Under the pieces are notes generated by a model. The model was not told the origin of the DNA. It saw nothing but the letters and a program-made list of their open reading frames with translations, and made no database searches. The position numbers were made by a program, and so were the translations under genes. Below are positions 36,547 to 44,846 of a stretch of DNA of 64,000 nt, one piece after another (within the stretch, counting starts at the first letter, position 1; each line of letters opens with the position of its first letter). Source of the stretch: Pseudonocardia sp. CNS-004 (lineage in GTDB: Bacteria > Actinomycetota > Actinomycetes > Mycobacteriales > Pseudonocardiaceae); the NCBI GenBank assembly GCA_001942185.1, contig MKJV01000101.1:124001-188000 (forward strand). Reading direction: 5' to 3'.

Positions 36547-36590
36547 CTACCCACTGGTGGGTAGCGGCAACACCGGGGGCGCCGCTACCC
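36547..36590. terminator. Terminator region with two mutually exclusive hairpins
   Basis: CTACCCAC/GTGGGTAG (36547-36554 and 36557-36564) forms one perfect stem. GGGTAGCGGC/GCCGCTACCC (36559-36568 and 36581-36590) forms another using the same middle strand. It lies between the converging hypothetical and MFS genes and overlaps the MFS stop. Confidence 0.65.
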
Positions 36591-37742
36591 GCCACTCAGG
36601 TCGGCCGGCCCTCCCCTCAGCAGGCGTGGCAGCAGCGCCGCGATCACCGCACCCGCGGCCGCCACCAGCAGCACCCCGCCGGCTGCCCACGCCGCGTACA
36701 CCCCGAACGTCACGATCTCGGCGCCGAGTCCGGCCACGGACGTCACGGTCGCACGCGAGCGTGACGCGATCCGCTTCTGCAGCCGCGCGTCGACCACCAC
36801 GAGCACGGCCCGGTAGGTGCCGTAGAACGCGGTGACCGCCAGCACACCGGCCGGGTGCGCCGCCACTCCGGCCCCGGCGAGCAGCACCATCCCCGACCCG
36901 AGGACGGCACCGAGCGCCCACCGCGGCAGCCGGTGCGCGGCTCCCCCGAGCGTGGCACCCACCGTCCCGCCGATGACGATCGGCAGGGTCGCGAGCGGCA
37001 CCGCCCCGGCCGCGATCCCCCAGTCGGCCACGAGCAGCGGGAAGTACTCCTCGATCCCGTCGAACGCGGCGAGCACCGCGACGGCCGCCACCACCGCGGG
37101 CACACCGGGAGCCCTGGCCGCCTCCGCGATACCGGCGCGCAGGGTGGCGAAGTACCCGGTGTCCTCGTCGGCATCACCCCGCGGCGGCTCCGGGAGTGCA
37201 GCAGCGACGCCCGCCGCGGCCACGCACGTACCGACGCTCACCCAGCCGACCAGCGAGAACCCCCCGACGGGCAGGAGCACGGTGGCCGCGATCGCCGCCG
37301 GGAACTGGCCGACGAGCTCCATGGCCCCGACCCAACCCGCGACCCGCGCGTAGTGCCCGCCCGCACCCACCGCGTCCAGCCCGTCGTAGAGCAGCGCCTC
37401 CTTCGCCCCGGAGGCAAGCGACCCGCCGAACCCCCAGAGCACGAAGCCCGCCGCGAACCCGGCGAAACCGGGCGCCACCACCCACACGACGTAGCCCGCC
37501 GCCTGCAGCAACCCGGCAGCCGCCAGGCAGGACCGCCGGGAGAACCGGTCGGCGAGCGCACCGGACGGCACCTCGGTGAGCACCGCGACCGCCGACCAGA
37601 TCGCGAACAGCGCGGAGATCTGGGCGACGGAGAGCCCGTTCGCCGTGAACAACAGCGCGTACAGCGGGTACAGCGGAACGGCGTCGGCGAGCAGCGCCCA
37701 CCCGACCACGTGACGGGCCAGCGGGCGCGCGGGAGGCGGCAA
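36585..37742 (-). CDS. MFS transporter
   Basis: This intact protein of 385 residues has about twelve membrane segments. The segment 2-3 loop GALADRFSRRSCLAAAGLLQ carries the MFS motif A-like G-x-LADRxxRR, and NGLSVAQISALFAIWSAVAV precedes it. The central loop PEPPRGDADEDTGYFATLRA separates the halves. The substrate is unknown; drug or metabolite efflux is typical for such short members. Monocistronic, converging on the small hypothetical gene. Confidence 0.85.
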   Translation of the reverse strand: MPPPARPLARHVVGWALLADAVPLYPLYALLFTANGLSVAQISALFAIWSAVAVLTEVPSGALADRFSRRSCLAAAGLLQAAGYVVWVVAPGFAGFAAGFVLWGFGGSLASGAKEALLYDGLDAVGAGGHYARVAGWVGAMELVGQFPAAIAATVLLPVGGFSLVGWVSVGTCVAAAGVAAALPEPPRGDADEDTGYFATLRAGIAEAARAPGVPAVVAAVAVLAAFDGIEEYFPLLVADWGIAAGAVPLATLPIVIGGTVGATLGGAAHRLPRWALGAVLGSGMVLLAGAGVAAHPAGVLAVTAFYGTYRAVLVVVDARLQKRIASRSRATVTSVAGLGAEIVTFGVYAAWAAGGVLLVAAAGAVIAALLPRLLRGGPADLSGG

Positions 37743-37814
37743 CGTGCGTCAACCGGGCATGTCAGGATGCTAACCGCGCACGCAGCCCGCACAAATCGGT
37801 TTCCGGCCCATGTC

Positions 37815-38366
37815 ATGATCAAGGACGTGTCGGGGGGATCGGTACACGTCATCACGGGCATCCAGGCCGCGGGCAAGTCGACGGTGGCGCAGGCGCTCGC
37901 CGAGCGGCTGCCGGGGCGCACCGCACACGTCCACGGCGACCAGTTCCGCCGCTGGATCGTCGGCGGACGCGCCGAGATGACACCGGACGCCGCCGAAGAG
38001 GCATTTCGCCAGCTGCGGCTGCGGCACCTGCTCACCGCCCAGGCGTGCGACACCTACGCCGACGCCGGATTCGCGGCGGTGGCCCAGGACGTCGTGCTCG
38101 GCGACGAGCTCCCGACGCTGGTGGCGGCGATCCGCACCCGCCCGCTGCACGTCGTCGTGCTCGCCCCGCTCCCGGACGCCATGGCGACCCGGGAGGCGGG
38201 ACGCGACAAGCAGGCGTACGGCGGCCCGTGGACCGTGGAGGCGCTCGACCGGGTGCTGCGGCACGAGACACCGCGCGTGGGGTTGTGGCTCGACAGCTCC
38301 GACCTGTCTGTCGCCGAGACCGTCGAGGAGATCGTGCGCAGGGCCGACGAGTCCCGGGTGGCGTGA
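37815..38366 (+). CDS. P-loop kinase-like ATPase
   Basis: A protein of 183 residues from ATG 37815 (GTG 37827 is possible). Walker A is VITGIQAAGKSTVAQALAER. HVHGDQFRRWIVGG fits a small-molecule phosphotransferase of the chloramphenicol phosphotransferase/AAA_33 type, and the arginine-bearing lid is ATREAGRDKQAYGGPW. The substrate is unknown. Divergent from the MFS gene. Confidence 0.78.
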   Translation: MIKDVSGGSVHVITGIQAAGKSTVAQALAERLPGRTAHVHGDQFRRWIVGGRAEMTPDAAEEAFRQLRLRHLLTAQACDTYADAGFAAVAQDVVLGDELPTLVAAIRTRPLHVVVLAPLPDAMATREAGRDKQAYGGPWTVEALDRVLRHETPRVGLWLDSSDLSVAETVEEIVRRADESRVA

Positions 38367-38421
38367 CAGGGCTGTCGCGAACGTCCAATCGCGGCCCGGC
38401 CGGCTGTGCCACGCTGCCCAG

Positions 38422-38742
38422 ATGTACGGCTACACCGGCAGCATGCGAACCCGTCCCGGTAGGCGCGACGAGGTCATCTCCCACCTGCTCTCCAGCATCG
38501 ACGACCTCCCCGCCGCCGGATGCCTGTCCTACGTCGTGAGCGAATGCCCGGACGACGCCGACCGGATCTGGGTGAGCGAGGTGTGGGAGAGCGCCGAGCA
38601 CCACACGGCCTCCCTGCAGCTCCCCGCGACGAAGGCCGCGATCGCCGCGGTGATGCCGATGCTCACCGGCGAGTTCACCAGGCAGGAGACGCGGGTCGTG
38701 GGCGGGCTCGGACTCCCCCGCGCGCTACGTGACAGGAACTGA
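38422..38742 (+). CDS. ABM-domain (YgiN-like) monooxygenase family protein
   Basis: This intact protein of 106 residues is a ferredoxin-like alpha/beta barrel: MYGYTGSMRTRPGRRDEVIS, CLSYVVSECPDDADRIWVSE and VWESAEHHTASLQLPATKAA match the antibiotic biosynthesis monooxygenase/quinol monooxygenase family. Many members have no proven enzyme activity. It lies 55 bp after the kinase-like gene and 44 bp before the next gene on the same strand. Confidence 0.8.
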   Translation: MYGYTGSMRTRPGRRDEVISHLLSSIDDLPAAGCLSYVVSECPDDADRIWVSEVWESAEHHTASLQLPATKAAIAAVMPMLTGEFTRQETRVVGGLGLPRALRDRN

Positions 38743-38786
38743 CCTGAATCGCTCCTACGGTCGAGCCCCATGACCGAGGAGGACGA

Positions 38787-39383
38787 ATGATCCACGAAGC
38801 AGCGGTGTTCCAGCTCGCCGACCGGGCAGCGGTGCACGCCTTCACCCTGGTGGCGGCCGACGACATGGACAGCGTGCTCCCCCCGCTGTTCGACATGCCG
38901 GGCGCGGACCAGCCGCTCCCGCTGCGCCAGGTCCTCGCCCACAGCGCGTACGACGAGGCGTGGATACCGGACATGCTCGCCGGTCGCACGATGGACGAGG
39001 TCGGCAAGGACACCTACGACGGCGACCTGCTCGGCGACGACCCGCACACCGCCATCGCCCACATCGCCGACCGTGCCCGCACCGCCGCCGCCGGGGTCAC
39101 CGACCGCGACGCCGTCGTCCACTGCGGCTACGGCGACGTCCCGATGTGGGACTACTTCTGGCAGCTCAACGTCGCGCGCACGCTCGGCGCCCACGACATC
39201 GCGCGGCACCTCGGTGCGGAGTCGCCGCTCAGCGAGGAGCTGGCGCAGGCGATGTGGGAGGGAACAGCACCGGCAGCGGCCATGTGGCGGTCGTTCGGGA
39301 TCTACCGCGCGGAGGTGCCGGTCGCCGAGGGAGCCTCGTGGCGGGCGCGCTACCTCGGCCTGACGGGCCGGACGGACTCGTGA
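38787..39383 (+). CDS. TIGR03086-type DinB/mycothiol-dependent superfamily protein
   Basis: This intact protein of 198 residues is helical. Pieces RAAVHAFTLVAADDMDSVLP, QVLAHSAYDEAWIPDMLAGR, DDPHTAIAHIADRARTAAAG and WDYFWQLNVARTLGAHDIAR have the spaced His residues (HS, H, HD) typical of the DinB/maleylpyruvate isomerase N-terminal fold common in actinobacteria. A mycothiol-linked metal-dependent role is possible. GGAGG precedes ATG 38787. The repeat array starts directly after the stop. Confidence 0.72.
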   Translation: MIHEAAVFQLADRAAVHAFTLVAADDMDSVLPPLFDMPGADQPLPLRQVLAHSAYDEAWIPDMLAGRTMDEVGKDTYDGDLLGDDPHTAIAHIADRARTAAAGVTDRDAVVHCGYGDVPMWDYFWQLNVARTLGAHDIARHLGAESPLSEELAQAMWEGTAPAAAMWRSFGIYRAEVPVAEGASWRARYLGLTGRTDS

Positions 39384-39394
39384 GCCCGACACCC

Positions 39395-39562
39395 GAGTCC
39401 GACGTTCGGGCACGGCGAGTCCGACGTCCCGGCACGCCGAGTCCGAGGATCGGGCAGAGCCGATCGGGCGTTCCGGCCCGGTCCCACGCCCGCCTCGGTG
39501 AGCCGAGACGCCGGACTCACCGGGTCGACACGCCGGATTCGCGGGGTCGAGATGTCGGACTC
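39395..39562. repeat. 22-bp-period repeat array (GAGTC core) that flips orientation
   Basis: GAGTC cores lie at 39395, 39417 and 39439, followed by GGACTC or GGATTC cores at 39513, 39535 and 39557, all with an exact 22-base step within each half. Units look like GAGTCCGACGTTCGGGCACG plus GC. The spacer (39462-39505) is GC-rich. The array has the same step as at 26.65 kb but here the halves point the other way. The rest of the gap to 39734 holds nothing I recognise. Confidence 0.82.
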
Positions 39563-39734
39563 GCGGGGCACCGGCACCTGGCCGGGCGTGATCCCGCCGA
39601 GCAGAACTCCACGCGGTTATGGCGGCAGCTGTGGCGTGCTGGTCGGGCCGATCACGCGGCGTTGATCACCGCGAGCAGCACGTCGGCGCGGATGCGGCGG
39701 CAATGGGGTACTGCTCGAACCCGGCCGCGAAGCA

Positions 39735-40145
39735 TCATCCGGACGTCGGCAGGTGGACCAGGCCGGCGTCCGTCACGCGGAACCCGCAGGCGTCGAGGTA
39801 GAAGGCGCGCAGGTGGGGTTCGAAGTCGACGTGCAGCCACTCGCAACCCGCCGCACGCGCGTGGGTCGCGGCCAGCCGGACTACCTCGGTGGCGATGCCA
39901 CGACGCTGGTGCGAGCCCCGGGTCTTGGTGTCGAGGAGGAAGGCGTGGTCGCCGCCGTCCCACGCCACGTTCACGAAGCCGACGAGCAACCGGTTCCCGT
40001 CGCGGGCGCCGACCCACCCGAGGCTGTGGGCCCGGACCCTGCTCCACCAGCCGGCTACGGCGGCGCCGCCGTGCGACCGTACGAGGTCGACCATCTCCTC
40101 GTCGCTGATGGGGTCGCGCCAGGCGTACGTGATCGCTGCGCTCAT
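39735..40145 (-). CDS. GNAT-family N-acetyltransferase
   Basis: This intact protein of 136 residues has the acetyl-CoA loop RGSHQRRGIATEVVRLAATH after FVNVAWDGGDHAFLLDTKT, and ends CGFRVTDAGLVHLPTSG. It matches small single-domain GNAT proteins of unknown substrate. ATG 40145 overlaps the stop of the upstream kinase-like gene (ATGA), so the pair is co-translated. Confidence 0.85.
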   Translation of the reverse strand: MSAAITYAWRDPISDEEMVDLVRSHGGAAVAGWWSRVRAHSLGWVGARDGNRLLVGFVNVAWDGGDHAFLLDTKTRGSHQRRGIATEVVRLAATHARAAGCEWLHVDFEPHLRAFYLDACGFRVTDAGLVHLPTSG

Positions 40146-40609
40146 CCGGCCCGCCAGTGGATCACCGTCAGCGGGCCCTCGTCGGCCGATGGCACCTCGA
40201 AGTGGTCGAAGTACCGCGCGGCGAGTTCCTCGGCGAGCACGACGTCGTCCGGATGGCTCCCGCACCGGGCCCGCACACGCGCCAGAACGGTCTCGCGGTC
40301 CGTCGCGAGGTAGACGGTCTCCGGGACGACACCTATCGGCTCCAGCAGCCGGCGGTAGTCGGCACGCATCCGGCGGGACCAGAACGAGAAGTCCAGCACG
40401 ACGTCCCGCCCGGCGGCGACGAGCGCCAGCAGCCGGGCGCGCAGGTCCACCTCGATCTCGGCCCGGATCTCGTCGGACACCACCGCGATGCCCCGGTCCC
40501 AGGCCTCCGCGTCGAAGGACAGCCGCACCATGCCCTCGCGCTCCAGCCGTCGGGCATAGGTCGACTTCCCCGACCCCGCGGGCCCGCACATGAACACCAC
40601 CCGGCTCAC
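40142..40609 (-). CDS. P-loop ATPase, zeta-toxin/kinase-like
   Basis: This intact protein of 155 residues has Walker A VVFMCGPAGSGKSTYARRLE, a strand with DVVLDFSFWSRRMRADYRR (metal and substrate binding) and lid arginines in RETVLARVRARCGSHPDD. This fits the AAA_33 group of small-molecule kinases, such as phosphotransferases and zeta-like enzymes. No antitoxin is adjacent; the overlapping downstream gene is a GNAT. Resistance by modification is possible but unproven. Confidence 0.78.
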   Translation of the reverse strand: MSRVVFMCGPAGSGKSTYARRLEREGMVRLSFDAEAWDRGIAVVSDEIRAEIEVDLRARLLALVAAGRDVVLDFSFWSRRMRADYRRLLEPIGVVPETVYLATDRETVLARVRARCGSHPDDVVLAEELAARYFDHFEVPSADEGPLTVIHWRAG

Positions 40610-40701
40610 CCCGCCCGACGGTAGAGGGGAAAGGTGGCCCCACGCAGCGGGTTTGCGGCGGCGGGTGATTCCTGTCGGCCCGCCGGGCGAGGCTGTCGGC
40701 C

Positions 40702-41325
40702 GTGGACCAGCGTGCGCACTTCCTCGATCTCGTCAAGCGGAACCCGGTCAACGTCTCGATCCTCGACCGTGCGCCGTTGCTCGACGTCCCGGACTGGTGG
40801 CTGACCGCCGGGGCCGTGTTCCAGACCGTGTGGAACGTCCTGGACGGCCGCGACCCGGGCGCCGGCATCGCCGACTACGACGTCTTCTACCACGATGCCT
40901 CCGACCTCTCCTACGACGCGGAGGACGCCGTGATCCGCAGGGCGGCGCGCCTGTTCGCCGATCTGGGCGTGACCGTGGAGGTCCGCAACGAGGCGCGGGT
41001 GCACCTCTGGTACGAGTCGCGTTTCGGCGTTCCGGGTGTGGCGTTCACCAGTTCCAGGGACGCGATCGACCACTTCGCATCCACCACCTGCTGCTTCGGC
41101 GTCTCGCGCTCGCCGGCCGGGGAGCTGCTCGACTACGCACCCCACGGCTACTCAGACCTGTTCGCGAAGCGGGTGCGCCCGAACCCTCGGCCGGCGCCCC
41201 GGGAGGTCTACGAGGCGAAGACGCGGCGGTGGCAGCAGGAATGGCCGAGCCTGGTCGTCGATCCCTGGCCGAGCCTGGTCGTCGATCCCTGGCCGAGCCT
41301 GGTCGTCGATCCCTGGCCGAGCTGA
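40702..41325 (+). CDS. Nucleotidyltransferase-family protein (DUF925 type) with repeated tail
   Basis: A protein of 207 residues. LKRNPVNVSILDRAPLL-like start, WWLTAGAVFQTVWNVLDGRD, IADYDVFYHDASDLSYDAED (the D-x-D pair) and VEVRNEARVHLWYESRFGVP fit the COG3575 nucleotidyltransferase family. The C-terminus carries PSLVVDPW three times from 24-bp repeats at 41242-41325; relatives would be expected to end after one copy. The start is at GTG 40702. Confidence 0.82.
   Translation: MDQRAHFLDLVKRNPVNVSILDRAPLLDVPDWWLTAGAVFQTVWNVLDGRDPGAGIADYDVFYHDASDLSYDAEDAVIRRAARLFADLGVTVEVRNEARVHLWYESRFGVPGVAFTSSRDAIDHFASTTCCFGVSRSPAGELLDYAPHGYSDLFAKRVRPNPRPAPREVYEAKTRRWQQEWPSLVVDPWPSLVVDPWPSLVVDPWPS
41242..41325. 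repeat. 24-bp tandem repeat, 3.5 copies, inside a gene end
   Basis: The unit TGGCCGAGCCTGGTCGTCGA plus TCCC repeats exactly at 41242, 41266 and 41290, then TGGCCGAGC and the stop. Each copy adds WPSLVVDP in frame. Confidence 0.9.
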
Positions 41326-41488
41326 TCGGACGTCTCGTTCGCGCTGTTCGCTCGTCCACACCGACGAGGTCGACACCACGGGTATTCGATCTTGCTGAAG
41401 CCCCGCTCACGTCTACGTCGTGCCGGTGGACGGATCTGGCCGCACCGACCGGGGTACGACCGAACCCGAGGGATCCGAAACCCCGGAC

Positions 41489-41677
41489 CTATTCCGCCCG
41501 TGGGCGCAGCTGCCGTAGTTGCTCTATGACCTCATCCAGCTTCCACCGTGCGTGCCCGCCCGTGGTGACGAACACGGGAGTGAGCAGCCCCTCGCGCTGG
41601 TACCGCTGGATGGTCTGCCGGGACAGACCGACCGCGCGGGCAACCTCGCCCGTGGTGATCAGTCGGTCGCTGTCCAC
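41489..41677 (-). CDS. Small MerR-like helix-turn-helix protein
   Basis: A 62-residue protein consisting almost only of a MerR/excisionase-type winged helix: LITTGEVARAVGLSRQTIQR, YQREGLLTPVFVTTGGHARW, then KLDEVIEQLRQL. GTG 41677 is the start. Such short proteins act as regulators or excisionases; no integrase is nearby. Divergent from the small hypothetical gene at 41807. Confidence 0.72.
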   Translation of the reverse strand: MDSDRLITTGEVARAVGLSRQTIQRYQREGLLTPVFVTTGGHARWKLDEVIEQLRQLRPRAE

Positions 41678-41806
41678 GTCCGGACGCTATGTCGCTCCCT
41701 GAGCGCCTGCTACCGCGATGAGGCGCTTCTAACTCTGTGAGGCGATTTCGACTAGTCTGCTCCTCGTGGCGTCTGGTGGACGGAAACCCCCGGAGGCGGT
41801 TGCGCG

Positions 41807-42067
41807 ATGGGTGAGACGAGCGACGAGGCAGAGGCGCGGCTGGAGATCGTTCGTGCGCAGGGGCGTGCGTCGGTGACGTTCAACCAGCGCACCGGCCGGT
41901 ACCGCTGGACCGTCGTGATGGACGACGAGAAGGCGTCTCACGGCTGGGCCGACACGGAGTCGGACGCCTGGTGGTTCGTGAAGGAGGCCGTGAACAGGCC
42001 GTACCGGCAGAGCTACCAGCGAGCGCCCCGGGGGCTGTTCAGCCTGCCGCCCGAGTCCTCGACGTAG
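41807..42067 (+). CDS. Small hypothetical protein
   Basis: This 86-residue protein has an Asp/Glu-rich start and TFNQRTGRYRWTVVMDDEKA, SHGWADTESDAWWFVKEAVN in the middle, a likely small beta-alpha domain with several Trp. Upstream GGAGG is 11 bases from ATG 41807. I do not recognise a family. Divergent from the MerR-like gene and close upstream of a tRNA-Ser gene on the other strand. Confidence 0.6.
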   Translation: MGETSDEAEARLEIVRAQGRASVTFNQRTGRYRWTVVMDDEKASHGWADTESDAWWFVKEAVNRPYRQSYQRAPRGLFSLPPESST

Positions 42068-42122
42068 GCAGGTCCAGGCCAGGACCGAGAGGGATTCTGA
42101 CCAGCACAGACACTGGTTCTGG

Positions 42123-42207
42123 CGGAAGCGGAGGGATTCGAACCCCCGAACCCTTTCAGGTCTCTCGCTTTCAAGGCGAGTGCATTCGGCCGCTCTGCCA
42201 CGCTTCC
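42123..42207 (-). tRNA. tRNA-Ser (anticodon TGA)
   Basis: The class II tRNA is complete on the minus strand: acceptor GGAAGCG with CGCTTCC, anticodon arm CTCGC-CTTGAAA-GCGAG giving TGA, a long variable arm, T arm GGGTTCGAATCCC. The discriminator is G. It reads UCN serine codons. Confidence 0.94.
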
Positions 42208-42212
42208 GTCGA

Positions 42213-43356
42213 TCAGGGTAGCCGCAGGTCCACCCACGTCGCGTGGTGGTCGGAGGCGTCGTTCAGGTGGGCGAGCGGGTCGGCCGCGACCGGCCAGAAC
42301 ACGCCGCTGCCCAGTACCTCGAGCGGGGTGGAGGGCAGGACGTAGTCCACGCGCAGGTTGCCGGGGGTGGGGTCGGAGAAGTCGGCGGTGTCGAGGCGGG
42401 GGTCGGTGCGGTGGCCGGGGTTCGCGGCCTCGGCGGCGCCGTCGGATCCGGGGGCCGGGTCGATCACGCGGTGCGCGGTGCGGATCTGGTCCGCGGCGCC
42501 GGGGAGCGAGTCGCCGTCGAGCGGGTCGGAGTTCTGGTCCCCGAGGATCACGAACGGCTCGTCGGCGCCGAGGCCGCCGCGGCGGCCGGTGTCGTCGTAG
42601 AACGCGTCGCCCGCCGTCGCGGGGTCGACGTACAGCCGCCAGAACGCGATCTCGTCGGCGTTGCGGCGGCCGTTGCGGTCCTCCGGGCCGTCGAACGTGG
42701 GTGGGGTCGGGTGGCTCGCGAGCACGTGGACGGTGCGGTCACCGACGCGCACCGGCACGTCCCAGTGCGACTTCGACGACAGCGGCAGCACGGCCTGCTC
42801 GGCCGGCGAGTAGAAGTCGCCGGGCAGCCGGGTGCCGGGCAGGTCCTTCCACAGGAACTGCTGGAACGTGCGGACCGCGGCCGTGTCGATCGGGAACCGG
42901 GACAGCACGAGCATCCCGTACTGCCCGGGGAACGCGCCGAAGCCGAATGCGTCGTTCGGGCCGCCTGCGGGCCGTCGTTGTCGAGGTCCAGCCCGCTCGG
43001 TACGCCGGTGTTGGACGGGGCGATGTACGCGTGCGGGTACTCGAGTGGCTCGGCGCCGTTCTGGCGCGTTCGAGGTAGTTGTCGCGGAGCAGGTCGACCG
43101 CTGCGGGGGCGTGGTCGAACTCGTTGATCAGCAGCACGTCCGGGCGCACCCGCTGCACCACCTCGGCCACCTCGCGGGCCTGCGGGTCGTCCGGGGTGGA
43201 CAGGTCGGCCACGAGCTCGCCTTCGGCCGAGCGGTTGAGCGAGGCGTTGAACGTGGCGACCCGGAACTCGGGGGGTGGCGCGGCCACCGCCCCCGTGCAC
43301 GCCGGCAACGCGCAGAGGGCGACGAGCACGGCGGGGAGCACGCGGTGCGGCGGCAT
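42213..43356 (-). CDS. Secreted endonuclease/exonuclease/phosphatase-family lipoprotein (two frameshifts)
   Basis: The start at ATG 43356 has a lipoprotein-type signal (LVALCALPACTG, lipobox Cys). Then come EEP-fold motifs: FRVATFNASLNRSAEGELVA, VVQRVRPDVLLINEFDH (metal Glu), VLASHPTPPTFDGPEDRNGR, PFVILGDQNSDPLDGDS (Asp and Asn) and LNDASDHHATWVDLRL (catalytic His). Breaks lie near 43070 and 42965. About 380 residues. It is likely an extracellular phosphodiesterase or nuclease. Its stop is 6 bases from the tRNA-Ser gene. Confidence 0.82.
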
Positions 43357-43428
43357 GCGATCACCCTCTCAGGCGAGCGTGAACGAGCGGTGACAGCGGA
43401 TGTGGTGGGATCTGCGCGGGAGGTCACC

Positions 43429-44358
43429 ATGCGGTTCGATGAGAACGCCCGGCTGGACACGTCTCAGATCGACGACCTGCGCGGCAGCGGCGGTGGAGGT
43501 GGCAGGCTCGGCGGTCGCGTCGCCGTCGGCGGCGGCGGGCTCGGCGTCGTCGGGCTGATCGTGTACTTCCTGCTCAGCCAGCTCGGCGGTGGCGGGGCCG
43601 GCATCGACCTGTCCGGGCTCAGCGGGCTGCAGCAGGGGCAGACGACCGACACGTCGCAGGCCGCCTCCAACTGCAGCACCGGCGCGGAGGCCAACACGGA
43701 GCTCGACTGCGAGGTCGTCGCGGTCGTCAACTCGCTCGACGGGTACTGGAGCGACGCGTTCGCCCGGTCCCAGATCACCTACCAGCCGCCGCGCACCAAC
43801 TTCTTCAGCGGCGGCGTGAACACCGGGTGCGGCAGCGCGACGTCGGACGTCGGACCGTTCTACTGCCCGGCCGACAACGAGGTCTACATCGACCTCGGCT
43901 TCTTCCGGGAGCTCGAGACCCGGTTCGGGGCGGAGGGCGGGCCGTTCGCCCGCGCCTACGTGATCGCCCACGAGTACGGGCACCACATCCAGGCGCTGCT
44001 GGGCACCAGCGAACGCGTGCGGGCGGGCGAGACGGGCCCGACGTCGGGCTCGGTGCGCCTGGAACTGCAGGCCGACTGCTACGCCGGGGTGTGGGCCAAC
44101 CACGCCGAGTCGGTGCCCACCGCGTCCGGGGAGCCGTTGATCGTCGGCGTGACGCGCGACGACGTGGCGGCCGCCCTCGACACCGCAGCCCGGATCGGCG
44201 ACGACTACATCCAGAGCCGGCTCGGCGGCGGCCAGGTGGACGAGAGCCAGTTCAGCCACGGCAGCTCTGAGCAGCGCGAGCGCTGGTACACCACCGGCTA
44301 CGAGACGGGCGACCCCACGCGGTGTGACACGTTCGCACGGGGCGTCGACCTCGGATGA
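43429..44358 (+). CDS. YpfJ-type neutral zinc metallopeptidase
   Basis: An intact protein of 309 residues. A short cytoplasmic start with the RGSGGGGGRLGGRVAVGGGG linker leads to one membrane helix (LGVVGLIVYFLLSQL). An outer domain follows with DNEVYIDLGFFRELETRFGA and the zinc site AYVIAHEYGHHIQALLGT. The third ligand is probably the Glu in RLELQADCYAGVWANHAES. GGGAGG precedes ATG 43429. The family is widespread but its substrates are unknown. Divergent from the EEP gene. Confidence 0.9.
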   Translation: MRFDENARLDTSQIDDLRGSGGGGGRLGGRVAVGGGGLGVVGLIVYFLLSQLGGGGAGIDLSGLSGLQQGQTTDTSQAASNCSTGAEANTELDCEVVAVVNSLDGYWSDAFARSQITYQPPRTNFFSGGVNTGCGSATSDVGPFYCPADNEVYIDLGFFRELETRFGAEGGPFARAYVIAHEYGHHIQALLGTSERVRAGETGPTSGSVRLELQADCYAGVWANHAESVPTASGEPLIVGVTRDDVAAALDTAARIGDDYIQSRLGGGQVDESQFSHGSSEQRERWYTTGYETGDPTRCDTFARGVDLG

Positions 44359-44423
44359 CGGCCCGCGCGGGGTGAACAGCGCGTGCGCTCGGCCGTCACG
44401 GACCCGGCGCGCCACCGGACACC

Positions 44424-44811
44424 GTGATCGTTCCGATTCGCACGGGATCGCCCTCGGCGGGGCGCCCAATGCCGACTCGGACCGATCACGACCGCATGAT
44501 CGTTCCGACACGCGCACGACCGCCCTCGGCGGGGCGCGCCCAGCGCCGTCTCGGACCGATCAAGACGACGTGATCGTTCCGACCGGCGCCACAGCGCCCT
44601 CGCGGCGGCGGGAGACGTGATCTCGCAACGATCACGACGCTCGGTGTGCCAGCCCGCTGGGCACCGGCGGGCGTGATCACCTGAAGTGGTCCGAGAGCGC
44701 CGGATATGACGCCTTGACACCACTTCCACCGATCACGCGCACTCGATCGTCGACAGTGGTGGCACGACGACAGATCAGTCGTCCCAGCACCACTTCCGGC
44801 GATCACGGGCC
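44424..44811. repeat. Dispersed intergenic element, copy A (minus orientation)
   Basis: This fills the gap between two converging genes. Its core (44669-44811) is the reverse complement of 57099-57242 with few differences, including the hairpin GACGAC-TGATCT-GTCGTC. Beside it are palindromic modules of about 66 bases (44424-44489, 44497-44562 and a poorer one at 44570-44636), each opening GATCGTTCCGA, containing CGCCCTCGGCGGGGCGC and closing TCGGACCGATCA. Copy B has one such module. No coding character. Confidence 0.85.
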
Positions 44812-44846
44812 CCCACGGCCGGCTCGTCACCCCCGGCCCTGATCGC

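Noticed and set aside
39395..39562. The second 22-bp array as a CRISPR or as coding DNA
   Set aside because: There are no spacers and no cas genes. Frames across it carry only the translated repeat.
40142..40609. A zeta-toxin/antitoxin pair
   Set aside because: The kinase-like protein overlaps a normal GNAT gene and not an epsilon-type antitoxin. Toxin function is not supported.
41489..41677. An excisionase marking an integrated element next to tRNA-Ser at 42.1 kb
   Set aside because: No integrase, phage gene or direct repeat of the tRNA 3' end could be found around it.
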